Of a DNA stretch of 64,000 bases, positions 50,798 to 59,320 are shown piece by piece. This DNA is from Cryobacterium tepidiphilum. GTDB taxonomy: Bacteria; Actinomycetota; Actinomycetes; Actinomycetales; Microbacteriaceae. Positions within the stretch are counted from its first letter, which is position 1, and each line of letters starts with the position of its first letter. The notes beneath the pieces were generated by a model, which searched no databases, was not told the DNA's origin, and was given only the letters and a program-made list of their open reading frames with translations. The translations under genes were made by a program, and so were the position numbers. Where the stretch lies: contig NZ_RDSR01000014.1 in the NCBI RefSeq assembly GCF_003716325.1, positions 1 to 64,000 of the forward strand, read 5' to 3'.

Positions 50798-51148
50798 TCA
50801 GATGGTGACGAGCAGGCGGGCCAGGGAGTCGAGCGCGCCCGGCGCGAGGCGGTAATACGCCCACTGGCCGCGCTTGGACCGGGTGAGGAAGCCCGCCTCG
50901 GTGAGGATCTTGAGATGGTGTGACACGGTCGGCTGGGAGAGCCCGAGCGGTTCGATGAGGTCGCATACGCACGCCTCGCCGCCGTCGTGGGCGGCGACCA
51001 GCGAAACGAGGCGCAGCCGTGCCGGGTCCGCCAGCGCCTTCATCGACCGCGCCAGTGCCTCCGCGTTCTCCGGCGACAGCGATTCACGGCTGAGGGGAGC
51101 GCAGCAGGCGGTGACATCGGTGACCGGAAGGCCCATCGTTGAACTCAT
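50798..51148 (-). CDS. arsR: ArsR family arsenic-sensing repressor
   Basis: A 116-residue ArsR/SmtB repressor. It has Cys15-Cys16 near the N-terminus and Cys60-Val-Cys62 in the recognition-helix region (EACVCDLIEPLG), a thiol set suited to As(III). The helix LGLSQPTVSHHLKILTEAGF and wing follow. ATG 51148 lies six bases after a CATCAT -10 with a TTGACA -35, so it is leaderless; a 14-residue upstream extension would begin outside the promoter and is rejected. It diverges from arsC. Confidence 0.9.
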   Translation of the reverse strand: MSSTMGLPVTDVTACCAPLSRESLSPENAEALARSMKALADPARLRLVSLVAAHDGGEACVCDLIEPLGLSQPTVSHHLKILTEAGFLTRSKRGQWAYYRLAPGALDSLARLLVTI

Positions 51149-51154
51149 AGTGCG

Positions 51155-51183
51155 ATGATGCCCGGTGCATCGATGCTTGTCAA
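51155..51183 (-). promoter_or_regulatory. arsR promoter
   Basis: Minus-strand TTGACA (51183-51178), 17-base spacer, CATCAT (51160-51155), then six bases to ATG 51148. This puts transcription start at the A of the start codon. Confidence 0.7.
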
Positions 51184-51204
51184 TATTCACATTCGTAAAT
51201 ATGC
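51183..51204. promoter_or_regulatory. AT-rich imperfect palindrome between arsR and arsC
   Basis: AATATTCACATTCGTAAATAT contains ATATT and AATAT half-sites and is the only AT-rich island here. It borders the arsR -35 box, where an ArsR dimer could repress both directions. Binding is inferred. Confidence 0.45.
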
Positions 51205-51255
51205 TGGGCGCAAGCGATGCCCGACAGGTCTCAGGAGAAGAAAGCGAGGTGCCCG

Positions 51256-51672
51256 ATGGCCACGAAGCCCAGTGTGCTTTTCGTGTGCGTTCACAATGCG
51301 GGGCGGTCCCAGATGGCCGCCGGTTTCATGCGGGCGCTGGCGGGCGACCGCGTCGACGTCCTGTCCGCAGGTTCCGAGCCGAAAGACCAGATCAACCCGG
51401 TCGCCGTCCAGGCCATGGCCGAGGAGGGCATCGATATCGCGAACAACGTGCCCGCCATCCTCACGACCGATGCGGTGCGTGACTCCGACGTCGTCATCAC
51501 CATGGGCTGCGGGGACGCCTGTCCGATCTTCCCCGGCAAGCGGTACGAGGACTGGCAGCTCGACGACCCCGCCGGCCAGCCCCTCGAGGCCGTGCGCCCC
51601 ATCCGCGACAAGATCAGGCAGCGCGTCAGCTATCTCCTCGCCGAGATCCTCGCCGACGAGGCGAAGCACTAG
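51256..51672 (+). CDS. arsC: Arsenate reductase, low-molecular-weight phosphatase type
   Basis: A 138-residue ArsC with the phosphatase loop CVHNAGRS (CX5R, about 11-18) and the later Cys in MGCGDACPIFPGKRYEDWQLDDP. It reduces arsenate to arsenite. In actinobacteria the electrons often come from mycothiol/mycoredoxin or thioredoxin. Start at ATG 51256 with GAGGTG five bases upstream. It diverges from arsR. No arsenite efflux pump gene (acr3 or arsB) is present next to it. Confidence 0.92.
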   Translation: MATKPSVLFVCVHNAGRSQMAAGFMRALAGDRVDVLSAGSEPKDQINPVAVQAMAEEGIDIANNVPAILTTDAVRDSDVVITMGCGDACPIFPGKRYEDWQLDDPAGQPLEAVRPIRDKIRQRVSYLLAEILADEAKH

Positions 51673-51692
51673 CGAGTTGGCCGCCTGACTGT

Positions 51693-51726
51693 TACCTTGT
51701 AGTTCTATGTACCTTGCAGCTCTAGG
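51693..51726 (+). promoter_or_regulatory. Tandem 17-bp repeats upstream of the PadR gene
   Basis: TACCTTGTAGTTCTATG (51693-51709) and TACCTTGCAGCTCTAGG (51710-51726) are direct repeats. With the following TAC they also contain the palindrome GTACCT-N9-AGGTAC. This is a likely PadR operator overlapping the promoter of 51762-53506. Confidence 0.5.
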
Positions 51727-51761
51727 TACGTAGAACGTCACGGTGTGGAAAGGGGCAGCGG

Positions 51762-52124
51762 ATGCGCATCGGAAAAGACCTGGTGGCGGCGGCGGCGACA
51801 CCGCTGGTGCTCGGCATCCTCGCGGAGGGGGAGTCGTACGGGTACGCGATCCTGCAGCGGGTCAGCGAGCTCTCGGGCGGCGAACTCCAATGGAGCGACG
51901 GCATGCTCTATCCGCTGCTGCACCGGCTGGAACGGCTGGGCCACATCGAGTCGACCTGGGGTGAGTCACCCAGCGGGCGTCGCCGCAAGCACTATCGCCT
52001 GAGCGCGAGCGGCACCGCCGCCTTCGCCGAGCAACGCAAGCAGTGGGCGGTCGTCGGTGAAGCCCTGCAGCACGTCTGGCACGACGGCCGCGGCACCTCG
52101 CTTGCGTTGGGAGGTGCGTGGTGA
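51762..52124 (+). CDS. PadR family transcriptional regulator
   Basis: A 120-residue PadR-type winged helix: TPLVLGILAEGESYGYAILQRV (about 13-34), LQWSDGMLYPLLHRLERLGHIES (about 44-66) and the wing GRRRKHYRLSASG. PadR proteins with a short C-terminal helix usually repress a membrane system encoded next to them. Here the partner gene starts inside the stop codon (GTGA overlap). AAGGGG precedes the ATG. Repeats at 51693-51726 are the probable binding site. Confidence 0.88.
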   Translation: MRIGKDLVAAAATPLVLGILAEGESYGYAILQRVSELSGGELQWSDGMLYPLLHRLERLGHIESTWGESPSGRRRKHYRLSASGTAAFAEQRKQWAVVGEALQHVWHDGRGTSLALGGAW

Positions 52125-53506
52125 CCTACGACGAACGGGGCGTCGACGAGGCGGGTCGCGACGAGCTGGGCCTCGACGAGCAGATCACGCTTTGGCGAAG
52201 CTACATGGCCGACCGCCCGGCGGTCGCCCAGCCGGACGTGGACGAACTCGAAGCCCACCTGCGCGACCAGATCGACGCGCTCACGGCATCCGGCCTCGCC
52301 CCCGACGAAGCGTTCCTCGTCGCCGTGCGCCGCCTCGGCAGGATCGACGACCTGTCACGGGAGTTCGCGCGCGAGCACTCCGAACGCCTGTGGAAGCAGC
52401 TCGTCATAGGTGAGCCGCACGCAGCCAGGCGGGAACCCGCCGGACTCTGGACGGCACTCCTGCTCGCGATCGCCGCCGGCGTGGGCCTCAAACTCCCCGC
52501 CCTGTTCGGCGTCACCCTCTCCAGCGACCCCGATTTCTACCTGCGCAACGCCCCCGTCCTGGTGCTGCCGTTCCTCGCCGCCTACTTCCTCGTTCGCCGG
52601 CGCTCCGGCGCGGCGACCGTCGCCGCGGTCGCGGCGTTCTTCATCGCCGCGGCAGTCGTGCTGAACGCCTACCCGTTCGCGGAGGCAGGCGCGACCGAGC
52701 CGCTCGCCGTGGTGCACGCGGCCGTCGCGCTGTGGATCGTCACCGGCATCGGCTACGTGAACGGCGATTGGCGGTCGGGCCGGGTCCGCATGGACTACAT
52801 CCGCTTCACCGGCGAATGGGTCGTCTACTTCGTGCTCATCGCCCTCGGTGGGGGAGTGCTGGCCGCTCTCACCCTCGGGGTGTTCAGCGCCATCGGCATG
52901 GACGCGTCGCAGTTCGTCGCAGAATGGATGCTCCCGTGCGGTGCCACCGGCGCGGTCGTCATCGCCGCCTGGCTCGTCGAGGCCAAGCAGAGCGTCATCG
53001 AGAACATCGCCCCGGTGCTGACCAAGCTCTTCACGCCACTGTTCACCCTGATGCTGCTGGCGCTCATCGCATCCGCTGTGGTGCAGCACGACTTCATCGA
53101 CAGCCAGCGCGACTTGCTGATCATCTTCGACGTGGTGCTCATCGTGACCGTCGGCCTGCTGTTGTACTCGATGTCGGCGCGCGACCCCGAGCGCCCGGCC
53201 GGCTGGTTCGACACCCTGCAACTGGTCATGGTCGCCGCAGCGCTCGTGGTCGACCTGTTCGTGCTGATCGCCATGATCGGCCGTATCGACGCCTACGGCG
53301 CCAGTGCCAACAAGCTCGCTTCCCTGGGTCTCAACCTGATCCTGCTGGTCAACCTGGCCGGTGCGGCCTGGCTGCAACTGCGGTTCGTGCGTGGCACCGT
53401 GCGCTACCCGGCGCTCGAGCGCTGGCAGACCTCTTACCTGCCGATCTACCTGGCCTGGGCGGCCATCGTGGTGGCGGTGTTCCCGCCCATTTTCGCGTTC
53501 GCCTGA
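52121..53506 (+). CDS. Membrane protein with permease-prefix/HAAS-like domain
   Basis: A 461-residue protein. Residues about 24-95 (ITLWRSYMADRPAV to RLGRIDDLSREFAREH) form the helical prefix domain found in proteins encoded beside PadR regulators. About eleven hydrophobic segments follow, starting at 107. No transporter signature is visible, and the function is unknown. It starts at GTG 52121, overlapping the PadR stop by 4 bases, with GGGAGG upstream. Confidence 0.8.
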   Translation: MTYDERGVDEAGRDELGLDEQITLWRSYMADRPAVAQPDVDELEAHLRDQIDALTASGLAPDEAFLVAVRRLGRIDDLSREFAREHSERLWKQLVIGEPHAARREPAGLWTALLLAIAAGVGLKLPALFGVTLSSDPDFYLRNAPVLVLPFLAAYFLVRRRSGAATVAAVAAFFIAAAVVLNAYPFAEAGATEPLAVVHAAVALWIVTGIGYVNGDWRSGRVRMDYIRFTGEWVVYFVLIALGGGVLAALTLGVFSAIGMDASQFVAEWMLPCGATGAVVIAAWLVEAKQSVIENIAPVLTKLFTPLFTLMLLALIASAVVQHDFIDSQRDLLIIFDVVLIVTVGLLLYSMSARDPERPAGWFDTLQLVMVAAALVVDLFVLIAMIGRIDAYGASANKLASLGLNLILLVNLAGAAWLQLRFVRGTVRYPALERWQTSYLPIYLAWAAIVVAVFPPIFAFA

Positions 53507-53577
53507 CAGGCGGGCGTCGCGTGAGCCCGGCTCGGTGAGCGGATGCCGCCGGCCGGGCACACAGGTACGGTGAAGGC

Positions 53578-54411
53578 ATGACCGCACCGGCTGAGTTTCT
53601 CGACATTGCCCGCCAGGCCGCCCTTCGAGGCGGCGAGCTGGCCCTGCGGCGGCGACGCGAAGGCGTGCAGGTCGCGGCGTCGAAGTCCACGCCGGAAGAC
53701 ATCGTCACCCACGCCGACCGCGAGACCGAGGAGCTCATCCGTGACTTCCTCGCCGACGCCCGCCCCGACGACGGTTTCCTCGGGGAGGAGTCCGAAGCGA
53801 GCACCGGTTCCTCGGGGCTCACCTGGGTGGTGGACCCGATCGACGGCACCGTCAACTTTCTCTACGGCATTCCGTTCTGGGCGGTCAGCATCGCCCTGGT
53901 CGAGGGGGACCCGGACCCGGCGACGTGGAACACGCTCGTCGGCGCGGTGTTCAGCCCGACGGCCGACGAGATGTACACCGCGGCAGCGGGAGGGGGAGCG
54001 TTCCTGAACGGTCGTGCCATCGCGGTGAACCAGGGTGTGCAGCTGCCCCTCGCGCTGGTCGGCACGGGCTTCTCGTACAGCGCGCAGCGGCGGGTGCGAC
54101 AGGCGGATGTCGTGAGCAGCCTCGTCGGCCGCGTGCGGGACATCCGTCGCCTGGGCGCTGCGTCGCTCGATCTGTGCGCGGTCGCGGCCGGCCGCCTCGA
54201 CCTGTTCTACGAGCGCGGCCTGAACCCGTGGGACCTCGCGGCCGGCGCGCTCGTCGCCCGCGAAGCCGGGGCGAAGGTGGGCGGCTTCGACGGCCGGCGC
54301 GAGGGCAGCGACCTTCTGATCGCGGCCGCGCCCGATCTCTACGGCACGATGGAGCCTGTCCTGGCCGGTCTGTTCCGCACGTTCATGGAGGACGACGACG
54401 ACACGGAATGA
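53578..54411 (+). CDS. Inositol monophosphatase family protein
   Basis: A 277-residue FIG-superfamily phosphatase. Metal ligands lie in LGEESEAS (about 66-73) and WVVDPIDGTVNFLYGIPFW (about 83-101), with the C-terminal Asp in NPWDLAAGALVAREAG (about 220). Possible substrates are inositol phosphate, histidinol phosphate or a nucleotide phosphate such as PAP; these cannot be told apart by eye. TACGGT (53566-53571) ends 6 bases before the ATG, so the transcript is probably leaderless. Confidence 0.9.
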   Translation: MTAPAEFLDIARQAALRGGELALRRRREGVQVAASKSTPEDIVTHADRETEELIRDFLADARPDDGFLGEESEASTGSSGLTWVVDPIDGTVNFLYGIPFWAVSIALVEGDPDPATWNTLVGAVFSPTADEMYTAAAGGGAFLNGRAIAVNQGVQLPLALVGTGFSYSAQRRVRQADVVSSLVGRVRDIRRLGAASLDLCAVAAGRLDLFYERGLNPWDLAAGALVAREAGAKVGGFDGRREGSDLLIAAAPDLYGTMEPVLAGLFRTFMEDDDDTE

Positions 54412-54564
54412 TGTCCCCCATGCGGGAACCCCCGCTTCGGGGGTGATCCTCCGGCGTCGTCTTGGCGAAGACGGGGAGGGCGGGTTAACCTTTATGAAGT
54501 CGTTATTTCGGAGCCCGGCCGGAATGAGATCCACCGTTGCCAGCGTCCACCGAAAGACCTCACT

Positions 54565-55917
54565 TTGTCACGTCACTCCTCGTCACCGGCTGCCGGTGTG
54601 AGTGAACCCTCCCTGGAGGGCATGACGGAGGCGACGACGCCGACGACTGCCGCGATCGTCATCGAGGGAGTCACCGCGTCGACCGAGCGGCCCCTCTCGC
54701 GCCGCGAGCTGCGAGAGCGTGAACGCCGGCAGCAGAGCGTCGTGCCTCGTGAGATCGCCGACACCGTCGAAAACACCCCCCGCGAGGTTGCGGCCCCGGC
54801 GTCGGCGGATGCCCACCACGACGACTACGAGCGCGTGCTCACGGGCGTGCCGACCCGTACGACGGAGATCCCGCTGCCCTCCCGCGCGGCGCTCCGGAGC
54901 GCGCGACGCGCGACGGAGTCGGAGGAGTCCGCGGAAGGGGCGGTGCTCTCGACCGTCCCGGCGCCCCGCAGCACTCACGCAGCAGCGTCCGTGTCGCTTC
55001 CCGCCACCGCTCCGCTGCCGATCATCGCGACCCCCGTGGTCAGCCTCGCGCCGGCGGCGCCTGCGCCCCTGGACGTGCCGGGCCTGCTTCAGACGACCGC
55101 ACCGGCCGAGGCGCAGTCTGTCACCCAGCGCCGCGCTCGCGCCCGTTCCGCTCGGCCGGCCGCCGGCCACCGCACGCGTCCGCCCCGCACACGTTGGGTG
55201 CCGACCCGCCGTGGCGCCGCCAAGGGCGTCACCGTGGCGGCGATGACGATCGTCGCCCTGATGGCCGTCTCGACGTCCGTTCCCGCGGAGGCGCTCCTCT
55301 CGTTCGAGGACGTGCAGTCCGCCGCCGTCGCCGCGCGGCAGACCGACGCGGGCGCGCCCTCGCAGACCCTCAACCTCGCCAGCGGCCCCGACATCATCTC
55401 CGTGCAGCGTGACGGCTACGAGTCGCAGACGGTCGCGGAGGTGGCGGCGGCCAGCGGCATCCGCTTGGAAGCAGACTTCACCAACAACCCCAACGGCACC
55501 ATCCAGTGGCCGTTCGCGGTCGGTGTGCACATCGGCGACCACTTCGGTTATCGCGACTGCGCCGGCTGCTCGGCGAACCACCACGGCCAGGACTTCAACC
55601 CCGGCTTCGGCGCCCCGATCCAGGCGATTGCCGACGGTGTCGTGCACTACACCGAGGATGGCGAGGGCAGCCTCGGCGTGCACATGGTGATCGACCACCA
55701 CATCGACGGCGAGCTGGTCTCGAGCGTCTACGCCCACATGGAGCACGGCTCGATGCAGTTCCGGGAGGGCGACCACGTCAAGGTCGGCGACGTCATCGGC
55801 TACACGGGCAACACCGGCATGTCGACCGGGCCCCACCTGCACTTCGAGATCCGCATCGGCGGCATCGACGGAACGTACGTCGACCCGCTCGAGTGGCTCT
55901 ACGCGCACGTCGACTGA
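54565..55917 (+). CDS. M23 family peptidase (cell-wall endopeptidase)
   Basis: A protein of up to 450 residues with the zinc endopeptidase domain at the C-terminus (about 330-450): His in HHGQDFNPGFGAPI, later GPHLHFEIR. The first 200 residues are Ala/Pro/Thr-rich and basic. A single membrane anchor (KGVTVAAMTIVALMAVST, about 222-239) exposes the peptidase to the wall. It probably trims peptidoglycan cross-links. The listed start is TTG 54565 with GAAAG upstream; ATG 54622 (MTEATTP) is an equally possible start. Confidence 0.85.
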   Translation: MSRHSSSPAAGVSEPSLEGMTEATTPTTAAIVIEGVTASTERPLSRRELRERERRQQSVVPREIADTVENTPREVAAPASADAHHDDYERVLTGVPTRTTEIPLPSRAALRSARRATESEESAEGAVLSTVPAPRSTHAAASVSLPATAPLPIIATPVVSLAPAAPAPLDVPGLLQTTAPAEAQSVTQRRARARSARPAAGHRTRPPRTRWVPTRRGAAKGVTVAAMTIVALMAVSTSVPAEALLSFEDVQSAAVAARQTDAGAPSQTLNLASGPDIISVQRDGYESQTVAEVAAASGIRLEADFTNNPNGTIQWPFAVGVHIGDHFGYRDCAGCSANHHGQDFNPGFGAPIQAIADGVVHYTEDGEGSLGVHMVIDHHIDGELVSSVYAHMEHGSMQFREGDHVKVGDVIGYTGNTGMSTGPHLHFEIRIGGIDGTYVDPLEWLYAHVD

Positions 55918-55986
55918 CCCGTCACCCGCCGCCTCGCCGCCCGCGCCCGCCGCGTCGCCCGCGCCCGCCGCGTCGCCCGCGCCCCG

Positions 55987-56049
55987 TGAGGGGTCGGCTT
56001 TACCTAGTGCCGGCTCGAGACGACTAGGTAAAGCTGTCCCCTCACGCTG
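55987..56049. terminator. Long imperfect palindrome between convergent genes
   Basis: GTGAGGGG-TCG-GCTTTACCTAGT and ACTAGGTAAAGC-TGT-CCCCTCAC are complementary except for a 3-base internal mismatch: arms of about 23 bases and a 14-base loop. It lies between the M23 and GH13 stops. It is much longer than needed for termination. I did not see a second copy in the window. Confidence 0.7.
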
Positions 56050-56108
56050 GGAACGGGCGCGTGCGGCGGGGCGGGGCGGGGCGGGGCCGGACGAGGGTCA
56101 GGGGCGGG

Positions 56109-57887
56109 TCAGGGGCGGGCGAGCCAGACCGTCGTGTCGGGCGGGAGGGTGCGACCGGTGATCGCCTCGCTCGCGAGCAGCACCTCGCCCGACGGCAGGG
56201 CGACGGATGCCGTTCCGGTGTTCGCGACGACCGTCACGTCGCCGTTGCCGATCGCCAGCACCTCGTCGCCGAAGCCGCCCCGCCAATGCAGGCTGCCCGC
56301 GCCGAGAGCGTGCTCGCGACGGAGACGCAGCGCCCGCTTGTACAGTTCCAGCGTCGAGCCCGGGTCCCCGGCCTCCACGTCGCGCGCGAACCGGGCCCAC
56401 TCGGCGGGCTGGGGCAGCCAGCTGGCGCCCGTGGGCCCGAAGCCATATGACGGGGCGTCGGCTTCCCAGGGGATCGGCACGCGGCATCCGTCTCGGCCAT
56501 AGCGCTCGCCGCCGCTGCGGAACCAGGTGGGGTCTTGGCGGGCGGAGTCGGGGAGGTCGATGACCTCGGGGAGTCCGAGCTCCTCGCCCTGGTAGATGTA
56601 GCTGGAGCCGGGCAGCGCGAGCATGAGCGCGGTCGCGGCGCGGGCGCGCCGCAGGCCGACGACGGGGTCGGGGAGCCCCTTCGACCGTGGCCCCAGCCCG
56701 TGACCCTGCAGGTTCGTGGCGGTGACAGCCAGGCGCGACGCGTGCCGCACCACGTCGTGGTTGGAGAGCACCCAGGTGCTCGGCGCACCGACCGATGAGA
56801 AGGCGGCCAGCGACTCGTCGATGACCTGCCGGAGCGGCTTGGCCGCCCACGGCGTCTCGAGGTACGGGAAGTTGAACGCCTGGTGCATCTCGTCGGGGCG
56901 CACCCAGTCCGCCACCTTGGCGAGCGGCGACACCCAGGCTTCGGCGGCAAGGATGCGCTCGCCCGGGTATTCGTCAAGAATCGTGCGCCAGTCGCGGAAG
57001 ATGTCGTGCACGCCTGCCTGGCCCCAGTACGGCGGGCTGTCGGCGGGTTCCTCGCTCATCCCCGGCTCGAGGGTGGCGGTCCCGCCGCCCATGCTGCCGC
57101 CCTCGGCCGGCGGCGTGTAGTCGGGAAGGCCGGCGGCCTTGATCATGCCGTGGGCCACATCCACCCGGAACCCGTCGACACCGCGGTCGAGCCAGAACCG
57201 CAGGATTCCGCGGAACTGCTCGCGCACCCATGGGTTCTCCCAGTCCAGGTCGGGCTGCGACGAGTCGAACAGGTGCAGGTACCACTGGCCGGGCGTTCCG
57301 TCGGCCTCGGTGACCCGGGTCCACGCCGGACCGTCGAAGACCGACTGCCAGTTGTTGGGCGCCAGCTCCCCGTTCTCGCCCCGGCCGTCACGGAAGATGT
57401 AGCGGCCGCGCTCCTCGCTTCCCGGTCCGGCGGCGAGCGCAGCCTGGAACCAGGAATGGTCGCTCGAGGTGTGGTTGGGCACCAGGTCGGCGATCACACG
57501 GATGCCGCGTGCATGGGCCTGCTCCAGCATCCGGTCGAAATCGGCGAGGGTGCCGAACAGCGGGTCGACGCCGCAGTAGTCGGCGACGTCGTACCCGGCG
57601 TCGCGTTGCGGCGACGGGTAGAAGGGGGAGAGCCAGATGGCGTCGACGCCGAGGTCGGCGAGGGCGGGGAGCCGGCGGGTGATGCCGGCGAGGTCGCCGA
57701 GGCCGTCGCCGTCGGCGTCGGAGAAGGAGCGCGGGTAGATCTGGTAGATGACCGCGGTGCGCCACCACTCCGAGGGCGACGAGTCGCTCGCGGGGCTTGG
57801 CGCCGCGTCCACCGCAGGTCCGGCGGTCGTGTGCGTCGCCTCCCCGTATGCCGCGCGCTCTGCAGTGTCTGTTGCCGTGTCTGCCAT
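56109..57887 (-). CDS. GH13 alpha-glucosidase / oligo-1,6-glucosidase-type enzyme
   Basis: A 592-residue GH13 enzyme. The (beta/alpha)8 barrel starts VIYQIYPRSFSDADGDGLGD. The nucleophile Asp is in DGFRVDVAHG (about 241), acid Glu in ERILAAEAWV (about 314) and the third Asp in VLSNHDVVRH (about 375). DADGDGLGD is the calcium-type loop of the oligo-1,6-glucosidase subfamily. No signal peptide, so it acts in the cytosol on malto- or isomalto-oligosaccharides, sucrose or trehalose. ATG 57887 follows a minus-strand TAAGGT (57900-57895) by 7 bases; the open frame upstream is not coding. Confidence 0.92.
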   Translation of the reverse strand: MADTATDTAERAAYGEATHTTAGPAVDAAPSPASDSSPSEWWRTAVIYQIYPRSFSDADGDGLGDLAGITRRLPALADLGVDAIWLSPFYPSPQRDAGYDVADYCGVDPLFGTLADFDRMLEQAHARGIRVIADLVPNHTSSDHSWFQAALAAGPGSEERGRYIFRDGRGENGELAPNNWQSVFDGPAWTRVTEADGTPGQWYLHLFDSSQPDLDWENPWVREQFRGILRFWLDRGVDGFRVDVAHGMIKAAGLPDYTPPAEGGSMGGGTATLEPGMSEEPADSPPYWGQAGVHDIFRDWRTILDEYPGERILAAEAWVSPLAKVADWVRPDEMHQAFNFPYLETPWAAKPLRQVIDESLAAFSSVGAPSTWVLSNHDVVRHASRLAVTATNLQGHGLGPRSKGLPDPVVGLRRARAATALMLALPGSSYIYQGEELGLPEVIDLPDSARQDPTWFRSGGERYGRDGCRVPIPWEADAPSYGFGPTGASWLPQPAEWARFARDVEAGDPGSTLELYKRALRLRREHALGAGSLHWRGGFGDEVLAIGNGDVTVVANTGTASVALPSGEVLLASEAITGRTLPPDTTVWLARP

Positions 57888-58018
57888 GTGCGCCACCTTA
57901 CGTCGAGGTGCCGCCGACGCGAAAACCGGGGTACGCGCGCGCGGTCTACGGGTGGCCCGGAGTGATGATATTCTGTACCGGTTGCCAAAACGGCAGCGGT
58001 CTCCCGCGCGGAGACGCT

Positions 58019-58090
<72 letters not shown>

Positions 58091-58125
58091 CAGGCTTGGT
58101 ACTGGTTTCGACCGGACCCGGTCGT

Positions 58126-58199
58126 GGCGGGGTAGCTCAGGTGGTTAGAGCACACGGCTCATAATCGTGGTGTCGCGGGTTCAAGTCCCGCCCCCGCTA
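58126..58199 (+). tRNA. tRNA-Met (CAT), elongator type
   Basis: A 74-base cloverleaf: acceptor GGCGGGG with CCCCGCT (terminal G-U), D-arm TAGCTCAGGTGGTTAGAGCA, anticodon loop CTCATAA giving CAT, and T-arm GCGGGTTCAAGTCCCGC. It lacks the initiator features (unpaired position 1-72, GGG/CCC anticodon stem), so it is the elongator. A tRNA-Ile2 with modified CAT is less likely. Confidence 0.9.
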
Positions 58200-58207
58200 C
58201 AAAACCC

Positions 58208-58233
58208 CCCCCGGAATCCAACGGTTCCGGGGG
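58208..58233 (+). terminator. Hairpin after the tRNA pair
   Basis: CCCCCGGAA (58208-58216) pairs with TTCCGGGGG (58225-58233), an 8-base loop between. It lies 8 bases after tRNA-Met and has only a weak T-run (GATTCGT) after it. Confidence 0.7.
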
Positions 58234-58303
58234 ATTCGTGCGTTGGGGCGGTGTTCGCCGGCGACGCTGGCCACATCGGGGTGGTCCGGATTAGAGTCGG
58301 CGC

Positions 58304-58582
58304 ATGTGCAGGAACATTCACACGCTCCACAATTTCGAGCCGGCCGCCTCGTCTGACGAGGTCCACGCCGCGGCCCTGCAGTATGTGCGCAAGATCGCCG
58401 GGACGACGAAGCCGTCGAAAGCGAATCAGGCGGCATTCGACCAGGCCGTGGAGGAGATCGCCCACCTGACGCAGCACCTGCTGGACGACCTCGTCGCCAC
58501 GACGCCGCCCAAGAACCGCGAAGAGGAGGCGGACAAGGCGCGGGCACGCGCTGTCAGGTCCGGCAGATACGCGGCGGCGTAG
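58304..58582 (+). CDS. DUF2277 family protein
   Basis: A 92-residue, mainly helical protein with the conserved start MCRNIHTLHNFEPAA (Cys2 and two His in the first ten residues) and VRKIAGTTKPSKANQAAFD (about 36-54), the DUF2277 pattern. Function unknown; the Cys/His start suggests metal binding. TAGAGT (58292-58297) ends 6 bases before the ATG, so it is probably leaderless. It converges with the RibD-like gene, with 5 bases between the stops. Confidence 0.9.
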   Translation: MCRNIHTLHNFEPAASSDEVHAAALQYVRKIAGTTKPSKANQAAFDQAVEEIAHLTQHLLDDLVATTPPKNREEEADKARARAVRSGRYAAA

Positions 58583-58587
58583 CGCGA

Positions 58588-59208
58588 TCAGGTCATGTCG
58601 CCCGTGGCGGGAACCGAACCGGTCGGCGCGTAGCGCAGCAGCACGGCGCCGTGTTCCGACGGCGCGCCGGCAGAGAGCAGCCGTAACGAGGTGGGCGGTC
58701 CGTCGTGGGTGAACAGGCGCTTGCCCGCACCCACGACGATGGGATACACCCAGAGGTTCAACTGATCGAACAGGTTCCGCGCCACGAGGGTGCGGGCGAA
58801 GTCGATGCTGCCGATCACGTGGATCTCGCGGTGCCGCTCCCGCAACACAGACAGCTCCTCGTCGAGGTCGCCGCCCACCAGGTGCGAGTCACGCCAGCTG
58901 AGTTCGGGCGTGCCGCGCGATGCGACGTACTTCGGGATCGAGTCGAACTTCCGGGCGATCTCCCCAGCTCCGCTGTCAAGCTGGTGCGGCCAGTAGCCGG
59001 CGAAGATGTCGTAGGTGCGCCGGCCCAGCAGCAGGGCGTCCATGGCCGTGATCCCCTCGTCCACCTGCGCACCGACCGTGTCGTCGATGAGCGGTGCCTG
59101 CCAGCCGCCGAAGGCGAATCCCCCCTCCGTGTCCTCTTCGGGGCCACCGGGAGCCTGCGCGACTCCGTCGAGGGTCGTGAACAGGTCGATGTGTATGCGT
59201 CCGGTCAT
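58588..59208 (-). CDS. Dihydrofolate-reductase-fold protein (RibD C-terminal-like)
   Basis: A 206-residue NADPH-dependent reductase-like protein of the RibD_C/YyaP type: IHIDLFTTLDGVAQAPGGPEED at the start, DALLLGRRTYDIFAGYWP (about 52-69) and NLWVYPIVVGAGKRLF (about 155-170). These proteins share the dihydrofolate reductase fold but rarely have that activity; the substrate is unknown. AAAGGAGAT precedes ATG 59208. Confidence 0.88.
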   Translation of the reverse strand: MTGRIHIDLFTTLDGVAQAPGGPEEDTEGGFAFGGWQAPLIDDTVGAQVDEGITAMDALLLGRRTYDIFAGYWPHQLDSGAGEIARKFDSIPKYVASRGTPELSWRDSHLVGGDLDEELSVLRERHREIHVIGSIDFARTLVARNLFDQLNLWVYPIVVGAGKRLFTHDGPPTSLRLLSAGAPSEHGAVLLRYAPTGSVPATGDMT

Positions 59209-59320
59209 GGATTATCTCCTTTGAATCCCCCGCCTGGGCGACAATCGTGGTCACGCACACCGGTGCGTGTCAAGGCCGCCCCGGTGACTCCCGTCGGTGA
59301 CGCACGAGACAATGGATGGC

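Noticed and set aside
51148-51190. Fourteen-residue N-terminal extension of ArsR
   Set aside because: It would start inside the -35 box of the promoter that places transcription start at ATG 51148.
54412-54564. Possible c-di-AMP (ydaO-type) riboswitch before the M23 peptidase gene
   Set aside because: Such riboswitches often precede wall-peptidase genes in actinobacteria, but the conserved core blocks are not present here. A GTTAAC...GTTAT pair near 54484-54507 could be a regulator site but is too weak to call.
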